DNA from: Gossypium raimondii
Taxonomy: Eukaryota > Streptophyta > Magnoliopsida > Malvales > Malvaceae
Length of the DNA: 64,000 nucleotides
Assembly (NCBI RefSeq): GCF_025698545.1
Contig: NC_068565.1
Location: 4,092,001 to 4,156,000, forward strand
Reading direction: 5' to 3'
This document shows positions 1 to 12,789 of this stretch, one piece after another. Below the pieces are notes generated by a model, which saw nothing but the letters and a program-made list of their open reading frames with translations, was not told the origin of the DNA and did no database searches. Numbering within the stretch: the stretch's first letter is position 1; every line of letters starts with the position of its first letter. The translations under genes were made by a program, and so were the position numbers.

Positions 1-2214
1 ATACATGCCAAAAAATTTATTTATTTGAAAGACATTCGATTCTCTCGATTTTAGAAAAGACTATATTCCGTAAGTTAGAACACGATCTTTTATTAATTCA
101 CGAGATCGTTTTAAAAACTTATGTTTAAAAAGATTCGTGTAGTTAGATTTATCGCGAATATTGAAACCCCGTAAGTTAGGGTACGACCTTCTCAAATCTA
201 AACACGAAATTTTGCTTATTCAAAAGTCATAATTTAAAAGGATATTTTGCCATTTAGGTTAAACGAGAAATCGAAACCCAGTAAATTAAGATACAATTTT
301 CTTGAATCGCCAATACACAAAATATTGCCTTATTTGAAATTTTCATTTTTTGCATGTTTAGGTAAAAAAATGTAATGTTTGAAATAATGCGTGAACAAAA
401 GGGTTGCGTTGATGGGGTGACAATTTATAATATGGTGAAATAATTTTCAAACAACATGATATACGAATGAATTATCATAGCATGGAAATACAAGTAAACG
501 AAATAATACGCATACTGGCAATAATTACACAACACATCAAATACAAAACTAATAATCAAAGCAAATAAAACGAACAATATATATAGGTCAATTTAAAGAA
601 AATAATAACTCAAAATGAATGATTTGTGAAAGCATTTCAAAATAAATAATAACGATTCAAATAAATGGAATATATATAAAATTAAACTAAAATAAATAAC
701 AATGAAAACAATTAAAAAATAAATAATATATTTAAAAGAACATATAAAACAGTTTTGAAAATATATATATACGTACATAAAAAATTGAAAGATATTCATA
801 CATAAGTTTATAAGAAATAATATATAAAAACTAAAAATAAAAATAATTTTAATGTAAAACAATTTCAAATAAATAATAAATATAAAAACTTAAAATAAGT
901 AATGATAAAAGAACATTTTCTATAAATAAATAAATTAAATAAACCGAGGATGAGGCTGAAATGGAATTAAAATTCGAGGCTTTAATTGCAAAATCATAAA
1001 CAGGTCGAAAGGGGACTGAAATAAGACGCGCTTAAGGCATGAGAGACTAAATGAGAAATTTTCCCGGCCCCGCAGTGCAGCTTTTCAACGCGGGCCAAAA
1101 TGAAACAAATGTAAAATTTCTGGGGCCAAAATAAAAATAAACAGTAGGGACCAGACTGCATTAAGGTGCAAAATTTGAGGGCCTGAACATGAAATTAGCC
1201 CCTCCAAGAAAAAAAAGTGGGTCTGCTACTGGGTCGGGTCGCATGCGAGGGTCAGGGCCAAAACGACGTCGTTTTGGCACCTGACCTCCGGTTGCAAAAC
1301 GGCGCCGTTGTCCGCTTCTTTACATACCAATTTTTTTTTTTTAAAATCTCATTTTCAAGCCCTTTCCTTCAAAAAACAGAGAGAACTCTCCCAAATGCTT
1401 CCCCCCATCCGGTCAGAGGGCGCCACCATGGCTCCACCGCAGCCACCGAGCGCCGGCGCCGTTGACCGCCGAATGAGGTTGCCGGATTCCATCGGAGAAA
1501 GGCCATTTTGGCCATTTCTCCTCCCTTAGTCCGTTTCTTGAGATGAAAAATCCAAAAAAGCAAAGAAAAATAATAAAAAAAACCCTTCCCCTTTTAAGCC
1601 CGATTCCGACGACGGCGAAGGGACTTCCGTCGACGGAGCCACGGGGCGAATCGGGTACGTTTCTCTTTTCCTTTCTTATCCTTTCTTTTATTACTAGTTT
1701 TAAAATCAGATTTTTTAAAAAGAAATTTGATAAATAAAATAAGTAAATAATTCGAAAAAAGAATCGGAGAAGACAACAACCTTTGTTTCTATTTCTGAAA
1801 TTCGTACAAAAAAATGCCCAGAAGAACATTACAGAGATTGAGTCTAGGCTTTTATAGCCGAACTAAAAGCTAATAATCGCTGTGATTTCTTTTGTCTTTT
1901 TCTTTCTGTTTTTTTTCTTTTCTGTTTGCTGCTTTCTTTTGTTTTTCTCTTGTTGTCTTTTCTTGCAGAAGGGAGGGCCAACGATAGGCCAGCAGCGACG
2001 GCAGTGTCAGAGGCGTGATAGTGGCGTGCGGCGGCGCGAAGGGCACGCGAGGAGACCACGTGCGGTGCTGCGGCTGGGGCAGCAGCATGCGGCGCCCTAG
2101 GGTTTCTTGCTGAAACTTTTTCTGATTTTGTTGGGCTTGTTGGGCTAGGATTTTTAGGGTTAGGTTTGGGCTTGTTTCTGTTTGCCTGGGCCCGGGCAAA
2201 AATGGGCCACTACA
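1..2214 (-). mobile_element. Partial LTR of a Tat/Ogre-like gypsy retrotransposon (window-edge truncated)
   Basis: The stretch aligns in the same order with the LTRs at 48441-50993 and 61148-64000. Shared blocks are the repeated 'gtaagttag..acgatctt' motifs near the start, the AT-rich middle with short A-rich repeats, the GC-rich block near 1240-1660 with 'ggcgccgtt', and a terminus ending in TACA at 2214. It is clearly more diverged than those two are from each other. The sequence after 2214 is not the polypurine tract that follows the LTR at 50993, so this is either the outer (5') LTR of a minus-strand element lying to the left or a solo LTR. The left end is outside the window, so no target-site duplication can be tested. 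Short reading frames in the GC-rich part are not credible genes. Confidence 0.75.
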
Positions 2215-2469
2215 ATAAATATTTTATCTATGTAATTATTTTATAAATAAAATTTTGAGTTTAGATGAGATTGAAGAAGAATTCCTACTAATGTATAAAA
2301 TAGCAGACGTTTACACATAAATAAATATTGGTCTACATCTCACATAGTAATTTTAGGAGATTCTTGTCTATTTATCTTCATAGCCATTCCAGGGCAGCAA
2401 ACGAAAGCAAATTATCCTTTGAAATATTACACAACTTGCATTACGCACAGTCTTGTGTCTGTTTAATTC

Positions 2470-5052
2470 TTATTCACTATTATTACATGACATGTCCACA
2501 GAAAATATCAAAGACTTCGGAGGTATCTCAAGGAGCTCGTCTTCACTTTCAAGCATCTTCAATACTTTGGTCATTGAAGGACGATGTATAGGCTTCGTTT
2601 GTATGCACCAAAAAGCAACCATTATCATTTTTCTCATGATGCTGTTTTCACTTTCTGTCATATCTTCAAGCTCTATGTTCTCCCCTAGTTGAAGTCTATC
2701 ATAAATCCATGTAGGAAAATAAACTTGACTTGAATGCTCGGCAGAAGCGTTTAAATTTTTTCTCTTTCCCACAATTTCCATTAGCATCATTCCAAAACTA
2801 TAAACATCAGCTTTATACGAGATACCTCCAATACTTTTATAAAATAATTCAGGAGCCATATATCCAAATGTACCACGTGCTGCTGTGAGAAAAATAATAC
2901 TGTTATCCACTGGATACAATTTTGCTAGACCAAAATCTGAAACTTTTGAATTAAAATTGTCATCTAAAAGAATGTTATGTGGCTTGATATCAAAATGTAA
3001 AATCTTCATGGCACAACCATTATGTAAATATTCAATACCTCGACCCACGCCAACTACTATCTCAAACATCTTTTCCCAACTCAAGCTGCTACTTCCTGAT
3101 GAAAATATAAATTTGTCTAAAGACCCATTTATCATGAAATCATAAACAAGAGCTTGTTTTTTCCTCTCCACGCAAAATCCAATAAGTTGCACTACATTCA
3201 CATGATGAATCCTTCCAATAGTTGCAACTTCATTGATAAAATCTTGGCCATTACCTTTTGATTCCTTTAGCAATTTTACTGCAACGAGTTTGCCACTTTG
3301 AAGTTTGCCTTTAAACACAGTGCCGAAACCTCCCTGGCCTAATTTATTCTTGAAACCTCCTGTTATTTTTTTTATTTCAGCATACGAATACCTTATCGGC
3401 ATAAAATTCTTTTGACTTTGAAGAAAGTTTTCAATCGCATCATCCACCGACAAATGTCTTCTTCTTAATTTACGTATAATAAGAACAGTCAAACAAGATA
3501 TCCCCAAAAGTGTCCGAACTAATATAATCCCTGTTTTCAAAGAAAAATAAGTAAAAGAATCAAACCACAATTCTGAAATATGTATATATTATTTATTAAT
3601 TCTTCGTAATTTCTTGAATCTTTAATTTACTTTTTACTTTTAAACTTTTCATTTTCTATTGAAATAAGAAACAGTAGATGAAGCCTAATTTAAGCAATGT
3701 GCAAATGCTCTATTTTTCCAAAACAAACTCCAAAGCATAGTTTTTATTTTGACCATAGTATAAAAAGTGTACCCAGTTATAAATACCTGTTATTGTAACC
3801 AAAAAATCTGTATTTCTGTTAAAAGGCAAATAAAAAAAGGAATTATTAGTTGAATGGATGGTAGGAACTAGGAAAGCAAAAGAGAAATTCATTAGTTAAA
3901 AAATATATAAGTAAATAAATTTTTTTTATATAAAACTACACAAAGATTGTATATTGATTCAAAGTACCTTTGCTAGGTGGAGAAGTAGCAGATGGGAGGA
4001 CATGTACAAGAGCCATCATGCTTTCTGCATATAGTAAAAGCAGACCAACACACACCCAGAACAACGATTGTAGTCTGGAATATTGAACAAAACACGTTAA
4101 AATTTTGTTGGTTAATCAGTGCTCCATAAGACAATGAATTAATAGGACATATTAGCAATTATGTTGTTGTAGACTAAATTTTTATTTGATTTATATATTA
4201 TTGTTGCAATCATTCAGAAGATGCAAGTTTAAATATGGGATTTAATTTAAGCATAATATAAAAAATATATATTTATTAAAAGAAAAACGAAAGGAGGCTA
4301 TGTGAATACTAAAAAAAGAATACTTACACGTTAACAGCTGAGCCCCAACGCGGTTTAGATTGAAGACTCCATGTAATTTGGGTGCCCATCCTCAGCCTTC
4401 TGTAAATATCAAAAGTAGAGAGGCCATTTATGTTTTGAAGACTGATGGGAACCAGGGCTTCAACAGTGCAAGAGGGATGGAAAGCAGAGGCTGCAGTTCC
4501 TCCATCCAAAAAATAAAAGTAATTCTTATTTGTTGGGGGACAAGAAGAGCAACGACAAGCATTGATGTAGTTAGCCCCACTCCATGACTTATTCATCTTC
4601 GTACTGCAGTTCATGACAAACATCTCTTCATATGTAAATGGATCGAATTCAAACTCAGTATCAAGATATGTATAAGATGTTGCTCCTATTTGAGGGAATT
4701 TTCTACTTGTAGGGGAGCCGAAAGGAAGGGAACTAAGAGGAATAGAGCAGTCATCTTTGTCCACATTCACATCAACAATATGAATAGTTTGGTTATCATT
4801 AAAGATGTGTTGGACATAAAAGTTCCCTCGATCCATAGGGAAGATGGCACGGTTATTGTCGCACAGCAGCTCAAATCTCTTAAGACCACAGCTTTGAGGC
4901 TCGGTTGTTAATCGAAAAGGGTAACGGATGCTAAGGTTTCCACACAGAGTAAATCCACAAGGCGTGTTTATGCTTCTAGCGGTAGAAGCATGAGGAAAGG
5001 AAGATAAAGCAAGGGCTAACAGGCAAAGTAATGGAAGTTTTGGTGTTGCCAT
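2470..5052 (-). CDS. LRK10L-type receptor-like serine/threonine kinase (GUB_WAK ectodomain, non-RD kinase)
   Basis: Predicted exons, in transcription order, are 5052-4328, 4074-3968 and 3530-2470. The phases fit and give 630 codons. Residues 1-25 are a signal peptide. A cysteine-rich GUB_WAK_bind region follows ([15 protein letters not shown]), then a WAK-associated C-terminal region with [10 protein letters not shown] hydrophobic stretch ([18 protein letters not shown], about 279-296) and a basic stop-transfer LRRRH precede the kinase domain. The kinase shows LGQGGFG (341-347), VAVK with the ATP lysine at 363, HFDIKPHN with the catalytic Asp at 458, DFG (476-478) and APE (503-505). HFD in place of HRD makes it a non-RD kinase, a class often linked to immune signalling. 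The length is normal for LRK10L proteins. It should act at the plasma membrane; the ligand is unknown. A possible optional mini-exon starts near 3814 after 'aataacag', and an alternative acceptor lies about 20 bp upstream of 3530. No frameshift was found. Confidence 0.9.
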
Positions 5053-6329
5053 CCTAAAGTTTGAGTGGGAGAGACGGGAGAATTTAATACAGGCTAACCA
5101 GTCTCAACAGTTTCTGCAATTTTTCACTCTCCAAAACCATGTCTTTCTCACTCAAAATTAAAGAAGAAAAAGGAGTAATAACTAATTGCTCGTGGGTTGT
5201 GGCTGACTTTTCCACACCAAATTCACAAAGGAAAAGAAAAGTGTATTTAATTCGCGGATGAAAAGTCAAGTGTAGCCAATAATGGTGTCGATTTTATTAC
5301 CCCCAAAAGTCTCAAGTCTTTGAATATGTTTTCTTCATATAGTTGTAGGTCCAATCAAACCGGAAAAAGGAAAACCCATGTTCGACTTCACACTTCGCAC
5401 AAAGATCAACAAGGCTTTGTACTTCATCTGAACAATTGGGTGTCACTTCTACTACACTCTCCTACATAAAAGGCTTAGGAAAAGCTTGTAGGTTGCCGTT
5501 AAAATTTTTTTTTAAAGAGTTTAATTTTAAGAATTTTAATAAAATGTTAGATATTTGATAAGGCTATATAAATATTGGTAACTTGATAGAAATATTGATA
5601 AAGTCATAAATATTTTAGATTTTTATTATAATTTTGCCTTGGTGTTATTGTTGCTTACTTGGACAGATGTTGTGTTACTTTTATTTGTTCACTTGTTTAC
5701 TTTAATTTTTGTTGTATGATCATATTTAAAATTTTAAAAATTACATAAAAATATACAACATCAAATTCAATTTTTTTTAATTTAACTCGAATAAATATAT
5801 TTTATTCGATTTGAATTTCATTTCACTTAATTCAATTCGAAAAAAATTCTAAATCGAGTTAGGATGATGAAATAGGATTCAAAAACTCAATGAACTCAAA
5901 ATTTTTCTTTTTAATTTGATCGAACGCTCACTTCTAATCGGTAATTTGTAATTTTGGGGGGTTCTTTTCCTCTCTTTTTTTCCCTTAATAATTTATTATG
6001 ACTAAAAATGAAAGGAACATGCCATTAAAATTAACTTTAAAGGCTAAATCTATTCATTAAAAAAAAATTTAAAAATCAAATCATTAGACATTATCACAAA
6101 AATTAATATTTAATCATATTTAAGTCTCAATTGATCAAAATGCCCTCAAGAGCAAAATTATCATTTTGTCCCTCAACTTGTATTTTTTATCCAATTGGAC
6201 TCGAAACTTTAAAAATGTCTCAAAATGCATTTTAATAGTCTCCCAATAGTAAATCTATTAAAAATGAATTTCTCTAATCAGATATATGTATAAAATTATT
6301 GGAACAATTTCGTAAGGAACACCTTTTTT
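5053..6329. other. AT-rich intergenic DNA upstream of the receptor kinase
   Basis: This stretch contains the 5' flank and presumed promoter of the minus-strand kinase gene. I see no convincing TATA box and no coding capacity. From about 5500 the sequence is A/T-rich, with scattered fragments resembling plant repeat tails such as 'tttgtccctcaacttg' near 6160. I can assign no other feature. Confidence 0.5.
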
Positions 6330-6905
6330 TGGGGGGGAGGAGGGTGTTACAAGTTCTACCATCAATAGTGGCATCTCTCATTCACACATTTCATTATTGT
6401 GTAAATCTAGATAGTTCAACCATTGATGGTGGCACTTTTTGTTATTGCATAATTTTGAACGTTTAACCATCGATGGTGGCACCTACTATCAGACGATACT
6501 TCGTTACTTATTGCTCAACTTTACAACTATCACACCCTTTCACTAAGGGTATGGCTCCAAAAGATACAATTCCCTCACCCTTCCACTAAAGGTCCAATCC
6601 ATTAAGGGTTCATTCTAATAAGGGTACAACTCCTAAAAGTACAACTCTCTCACCCTTTCACTAAGGGTACGACTCCAAAATGTGCAACTCCCACACCTTT
6701 CTAAGGATCCATTCCATTTAAGGGCGGGCATGACTTCTAAAGATACAACTTTCACATCTTCTTAAGTTTCATTCCATTAAGGGTGCGACTCTTAAAGGTA
6801 CAACTCTCTCACCCTTCCATTAAAGATTCATTCCACAATAATATGGCTCTTCATAGTCCAACTCTCACACTTTCTTAAAGGTGATATCCATATTACCCTT
6901 TTTTA
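6330..6905. repeat. Degenerate short-period repeat tract ('cactaaggg..acaactcc')
   Basis: Two kinds of degenerate repeat lie side by side. At 6355-6480, three copies of a unit with 'accat(c)aatggtggcac' recur about every 60 bp. From 6520 to 6880, a unit containing 'caccctt(t)cactaagggt' and 'aaaggtacaactctc' recurs roughly every 60-70 bp with many changes. There is no coding potential. It is probably an eroded tandem repeat or part of an old transposon LTR; the family was not identified. Confidence 0.6.
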
Positions 6906-7695
6906 ATTATTTATTTATGATAATCAATCCTAACATACTCAATATAATATTGAACAGTTGCTTCCCATTTGAGGCAAGCTTAATTTCAAAGGATTGATTT
7001 ACCTTCAGTGTTGGTATAATTCTAAGTACTTATGAATGATTTCAATGCCTACGATGCTGGTGTTCATTCTAAGTACTTATGACACGAAAACCTTACCACT
7101 ACTTTTCATTCTAAGACAAAGTCATTTTATAACCTCCATTTTAATTGGGAGAGGAGACAATAGTTATATATCTTGATATCATGAGTCCCACTAAAGACCT
7201 TTATCACTTCATAGATTGAGGCAATGGAGATTCTTCTTCTGTTTCACTGTCCGACCACTGTACACATCTTTGAGCTCATTCTTTCACCATGGGAGTTATT
7301 CATTATTTCTCCTCCTCATCTTAATCAGTAATAGCTCTCCACCCTACTCAAGTGAACCACTCCAAACTCCCATCACTCTTTTCACCTTTTTGAAATCTTG
7401 TATCAAGTTATATATATTTTCCATCATTAATTTTAAAATTTTAAATGCCCAAATAAATAAATATTAACCTTATACAATACTTATTATGTGGGTAAAAATA
7501 AAAATAATATAAAATAAAATTTTAATATAAAAGAATTTTAATTAATATATTTTCAAAAAGTAATGGTTATTGATAAAGTAATAAAATGTATTTATTAATT
7601 GTTGATAAAATACATGATACAATATATATATATATATAACACAATGTACTTTAGTTTCAACAAAATGCCGCTATTAAGAGAAAATTAATAAAACC
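6906..7695. other. AT-rich intergenic DNA without recognised genes
   Basis: The tract contains a loose repeat, 'attctaagtacttatga', at about 7018 and 7070, and an (AT)n run near 7625-7638. A short open frame at 7216-7467 has no protein-like composition or recognisable motif and is treated as chance. Confidence 0.45.
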
Positions 7696-8119
7696 AAGGA
7701 TAAACTACAAAAATAATCACTTTTATTTACTTCAGATTATATTTTAGTCATTTATGTTTGAAATTTTACGTTTTAGTTACTTACGTTATCGTTTTGATAC
7801 GAAGTGGTCACTCTACCATTAAGCTTCGTTTCCTCTCTAACAGTAGTCATACATGGTAGTCTAAATGGATTTTAAATATCAACTTAAATGTCCTACGTGA
7901 TAGTTCAAATTAAATTTATTTAATTAAAAACCTATTTTTATCTTAGCAACTGGACATCCAAGTTGGCATTTAAAACTCATTTGGACTGCCATGTAGGACT
8001 GTCGTTAGGAAGGTAACGGATTTTAATGGTAGAGTGACCATTTCGTAACAAAACGATAACGTAAGTGACTAAAATGTAATATGAGGTAAACAAAAGTGAC
8101 TATCTTTGTAGTTTTCCTT
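7696..8119. mobile_element. MITE with long terminal inverted repeats (about 424 bp)
   Basis: The left end (AAGGATAAACTACAAA..) and the reverse complement of the right end (AAGGAAAACTACAAA..) match as imperfect inverted repeats for more than 100 bp. The match continues through the 'acgttatcgttttg' and 'gtggtcactctaccatta' blocks on the left and their complements near 8015-8070. The element has no coding capacity. The long inverted repeats suggest a Mutator-like MITE. A clean target-site duplication is not visible, so the superfamily is inferred. It lies in the intergenic space between the receptor kinase and RPL13. Confidence 0.8.
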
Positions 8120-9416
8120 AAAATAAATTTTGTTGTAGAGAAGAAAAAAGAAGGGGATAGTACATTTTTATTGTGAATAGCTTTTTGTAAGTTTATTTTG
8201 TTAAAAAGTATTTAGAACTTATTAAACTATTTTTATGTTCTATTCTCATTAGAATGAAATATTATTTTAACCTTTTTTTAAATTTCGTTAATGGAACATA
8301 AATTCAATTAAAAAATTCAATATTAACATAGATAAATGTATAGTTATAATGATGTATGTGAATCCTATAATAAAATTAATCCCTTCCTAAACATGCACTA
8401 CAAACCATTATAAACTATGCAATTACTAACATATTATCTCAATTGTTATTGCATTTGGCATTTATTTATTTCTTACTTCATAATGTACTCAAATATTAAT
8501 TATGGATTAATCCATTTCATCAAATGCTTGAGTTGAGTTGTTAATTCATATTCATTTTTTTTGAACAAATAAAGACTTTAAGTATGTCATCATTTGTTTG
8601 GAGTCTCTACCAAACACCTTGATAATAAGGATTCAAACTTATCATTTCTCCTTCCTCATGTCAAATATTTGTATTGAAAAAATATCGTGAAAAATAGAAT
8701 GTCGATAATGACAATATATCACAAAGAAAAAAAGAAAGAATAAAAATACTCATATTTTTACGTGGAAATCTTTTCGGGAAAAAAACCATAGGTAGAAGAG
8801 AAGATAATTCACTATGTGAAATTCGAATGATTACAAGAGAAGTAGACTATTATGTGGAATTCGAATGATTACAAGAAAAGTAGACCATGTCTATTTATAG
8901 GCTTGTAAAACAATATTTCTAATAGAATGAGTGTAGTAGAATCGAAACATCATGATTCGGGTCACTCAATTCTAATAAATATCATCTCCTTTTAAAATGA
9001 TAAAAAATAAAAAATATTAAGTTTCTAAACTGGATTTATATCTTCTTATTTTGCATAGATCTATTTATAAATTCAGTTATTTGTCTAAATTTGAAAATTT
9101 GCTTGAAATTTATGAGGGTTTAAAATATTAAATTTTAAAAAATAAATCCATTTAAAATATGAGTTAAACTTAGTATTGAACATTAAAAACTCAGATTAGA
9201 CTCAAATCATTCTTTTTTCTAATTTTGTAATATATATTATACTATGTTTTTTTATATTTTTTAATTTATAATACATAAAATATTATATTTAAAATAATAT
9301 ATATTTAAAAATAAACATAAAACATATTAATATTATATTTAAATTTAACCTAATCTCAACCCGATCCATTAATACAGTCTCTAACGGGAAGATTTTGGGT
9401 TTATCTTTCAAAACTG
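8120..9416. other. AT-rich intergenic DNA upstream of RPL13
   Basis: No coding sequence is seen. A near-direct repeat, 'attcgaatgattacaaga.aagtaga', occurs at 8820 and 8858. A very AT-rich block (9225-9350) separates this DNA from the RPL13 promoter. Confidence 0.45.
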
Positions 9417-9434
9417 TAGGCCCAAGCCAATCCA
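9417..9434 (+). promoter_or_regulatory. Candidate site II (TGGGCC/T) and CCAAT motifs of the RPL13 promoter
   Basis: The sequence 'aggcccaagccaatcc' sits about 185 bp before the RPL13 start codon. Read on the other strand it contains TGGGCC, the site II element bound by TCP factors and enriched in plant ribosomal-protein promoters. A CCAAT motif follows directly. The motif is seen; the function is inferred from its position and the gene class. Confidence 0.4.
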
Positions 9435-9604
9435 ACTCTGGTCTAAGCTAGGTAGCGAGGGGAACTGAATTACTGTCAACTGTAAAGTGTAGTGTCACTG
9501 TGCTGGGAAAAAGTGAATGTAAAACGAAAGAAGCCTATCTTATCCGATGTCTTAAGTAGTTCATAGAAGCAGCAACGGTGAAGCAGTAGGTGAAACCAAA
9601 GAAA

Positions 9605-12600
9605 ATGGCTATCCTTTGTGCTTCAACCTCAACCATTTTCTCTTCTTCAGAGAGAACTTCGTTTGGTTCTTTGAAAAAGACTATTCCCAGTAACCAAAGC
9701 TCATTTCTTGGGTTCTTCCCTGTAGCAGCATTGTCCAAACCTGGCTCTGTTCTGCCAACAACACTGTCTTTCTCTAAACGAGATTTCCGGGTTTGTTGCC
9801 AGGACCTCTCTCTTGTCCCTGAAAACCAACGTTGGATGTTCGAAGAATCCGAGGCTGATGGCCCTGTAAAGACTCTCTCTTTTTCTCTCCTTTTTATTTT
9901 CTTCTTCCTTCGTTAAAGCTTTTTCTGGTTTTGAATGGAAGGTAGGTTAATTTAATTTTGTTTGTTTAAGTTATTAATTTTATCTGAAAATTTTGGATTT
10001 TTGTTGGTTTGAACCTTGAACAAGACTTGGTAGAGGTTTCTGCTTCTGCTTGGAAACTTTAGCCATTAGATTCATCTCGGGATTGTAAAATTGGGTGTTT
10101 CTAATTTCTGTTAAGTGAAAATTATTAGTTTCAGATAATATATATTGGGAATTTCTGTTCTAATGGTGTACATTACTTTCCATTTTTTTTCCACAATTAT
10201 TATTGCAGGTTTACGTTCACGTTCAGAATCGTTTATCATATGCTATCTGCTTCTCGCAGTGTTTTGATTAGTTTCTGCTTTTCAGTATGACTGATTTCTT
10301 ATTTCGGGTCATGTTCTTTCTGTTTGCAGGACATTTGGAACAACACATGGTATCCCAAAGCTAAAGATCACATAAATACAGAAAAAACATGGTATGTTGT
10401 TGATGCTACGGATAAAATTCTGGGAAGACTGGCATCAACAATTGCCGTGCATATTCGTGGAAAGAATTTGGCCACTTATACTCCTAGTGTGGATATGGGA
10501 GCCTTTGTGATAGTGGTATGTGGTTTTTGTGGTCATTAGGTGTCTTGTTAAGACTAAATTTAGGAGCTGTTTTCTTTATAAGAACTCATTTATGTTGTTT
10601 GTTGCTAGTTTGGTGTTGAAACTTGAAAAGAGGTTGGACTATGGAGAAACTGTTGGCTGCTCTGAAATTTACATGTTACAATTGCTCACGTTCTTTGGGT
10701 TATAATCTGTTCTATTGTGCAAAATTAAAGCTTTTTTTGGTTGACTGCTTTTGCTATTAGTAGTGCAAGTCTATGGATCTTGATCGGGGCTTTTGATGTT
10801 CTTTGTGTCTACATATAAGAAGTTGATTGAAACGGAACTCAAGCAAATCTGTGTGTAAGCTCATAGGTTTCGGAGTTATATGATGTTGTGTGTCATTTTT
10901 TTTCCTTTTCTATGGTTATTTCATATTGTGTTGAGTTTGCTTCTAGTCTTACCGATCACTCAACTGTTATGAAATGCTTTACATCATGGGAAATTCTTTA
11001 TACTAGAAATTTTGAAGACATGAAATTTGAAAATGCTTCTATACGGTTGATTGAGTGCTTATTTCTGTATATCTGGATAATAGTATGATGGCATTGTTTT
11101 TCATCATGATAAACTACTTGTCTGAGCAATTTCTTTTACAAGGATACTAATATAAAAAGTGCTTGTTTTATTGTTTCTTTGGAAGTTCCTTTCTTAAAAA
11201 ATTGTGTGCCTTATTATCAGACCCTAGAAAATGTAACAGAGTTGGATTGAGTGGTATAATTTTGCAGTTTTATTGTATGAACAAATTTTCTCTTCTAGAA
11301 ACCTGTAGCTATTGGTATGGATCTGGTTGCCTATATATTCTGAAAAAAGATATGGTTGCTTCAAGGGTCATAATTCACCTTATAGTAATTTGGCAATTTA
11401 GGGGAGGGAGCTTTGGTATTACTTTCTGGTTTCTTACAATATGTTTATTTTATGTTTTATAAATCCTAAAATTTTTTGGTCTACTTTGACTCAATAGGTA
11501 AATGCTGAAAAAGTTGCTGTATCTGGAAAGAAAAGGACACAAAAGCTCTACAGGAGGCATTCAGGAAGACCAGGTGGCATGAAAGTGGAAACATTCAACC
11601 AGCTGCAGCAGAGAATTCCTGAAAGAATTATTGAGCATGCTGTTCGTGGTATGCTTCCTAAAGGAAGGGTAAGTTCATTGGTTTCAAACTAAAGACTAAT
11701 AATATGTAGATCTATGTTATCCTGACTTGGTTTCTGTATCAGATATAGGTATGTGCTAGTTATGCTCAACCTTTTCTAAGTATTTTCCATATATTTAGAA
11801 GGCTATATCTCCATATCCATGTTCGAATGTGTTAGACATAGGTGAAGGACACAAGAACTTTAGAGAAAACGAAGAATCTGGAACATATAACTTTAAATAT
11901 GAATTGGTATATGGATATAATTTTTTCCATCCCTTATATCAATAATTTAGCTTGCTTATTAAAGGGATAATAAATCCTCATAACCCTTTGGAATTTATCT
12001 ATTTGTATCATGTGTGCCTGGTTTCTTTGCATGTCTGACTCTCATTCTACTGCTACGCTTTTCATGCGGTTTAAACTTACTAGGAATTTTCCAAATATGA
12101 CTGGCCTTCGGGTGTCATGTTTTCACTGACTGGGTGTTATCAAGAATGAGAAAAAAAACCTACTGTGGGCTTTCTATGCCCACTGCCTTGAACTTGGTGA
12201 TTTAGGTACTCTACAAATAGCTTTAAATTTGTAATAAAGACAGCAAAAAGGCCCGTTACAGTCATGGATGATGGAGGAGTCTAAAATGTACTAGTGCTGA
12301 AAGAATATTAACCCTGAAATCTGAGGAACTCTGTTAATGGTCTATGTAATGTGCAAAGTTCCATGTGCCAACCTTTGAAATGAAGAAAATAGGATATGGT
12401 AAACAATTTGACATCAGCTAAGCAACCTCAGTTTGTGAATACAATCATGATAATTCTTACTAGAGTTCATGTGTTAAGGTTTACAAAAGAGAATAAATCT
12501 AATTCAAGGCAATAATTACAATGACTTGTATTGGCTTTTACAATGAATCCATTGGTTCCAATCTGTTTCAGAAGTTTACTCCAGGAAACAATATGCTGTT

Positions 12601-12789
12601 TCTTTCGTATACCATGCATGATGTTCAACATCAATTATTGCCTAACCCAACACTAGTATTTGCCTTCCTCAGCTTGGTAGAGCATTGTTTAACCACCTAA
12701 AGGTTTACAAGGGTCCAGACCATCCACACGATGCCCAGAAGCCTATTGAGCTGCCAATACGGGACAAGAGGGTTCAGAAGCAGAGATAA
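9605..12789 (+). CDS. RPL13: Plastid large-subunit ribosomal protein uL13c (L13), nucleus-encoded
   Basis: Exons 9605-9865, 10330-10515, 11498-11668 and 12673-12789 are all in phase 0 with GT-AG introns and encode 244 aa. Residues 1 to about 47 are rich in Ser/Thr and poor in acidic residues, as in a chloroplast transit peptide. The L13 domain begins in exon 2 ([17 protein letters not shown]) and continues with [17 protein letters not shown], the conserved basic stretch [19 protein letters not shown] in exon 3, the [18 protein letters not shown] block across exons 3-4, and the [12 protein letters not shown] segment in exon 4. The protein is an rRNA-binding part of the 50S chloroplast ribosome; the Arabidopsis counterpart is needed for embryo development. 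The length is close to other plant uL13c proteins. Introns 2 and 3 are about 1 kb and hold no further gene. The start is the first ATG leading into the transit peptide. It is tail-to-tail with the TBL gene at 13400. Confidence 0.95.

Noticed and set aside
1217..2100. Several GC-rich Arg/Pro-rich open frames on both strands
   Set aside because: They overlap in all frames, lie in the GC-rich part of a Tat-like LTR, and recur in the other LTR copies with different frame breaks.
3710..3892. Possible extra exon of the receptor kinase
   Set aside because: Most of this frame precedes the only acceptor-like site (near 3814) and is intron-like. Direct joining of exon 2 to 3530 already preserves phase and gives a normal membrane segment, so it is noted only as an optional mini-exon.
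7216..7467. 83-aa plus-strand open frame
   Set aside because: Low-complexity Ser/Phe/Ile content, no domain, no splice or promoter context; treated as chance.
10520..11462. Open frames within introns of RPL13
   Set aside because: They lie wholly between well-supported splice sites, have no domains and show intron-like T-rich composition.
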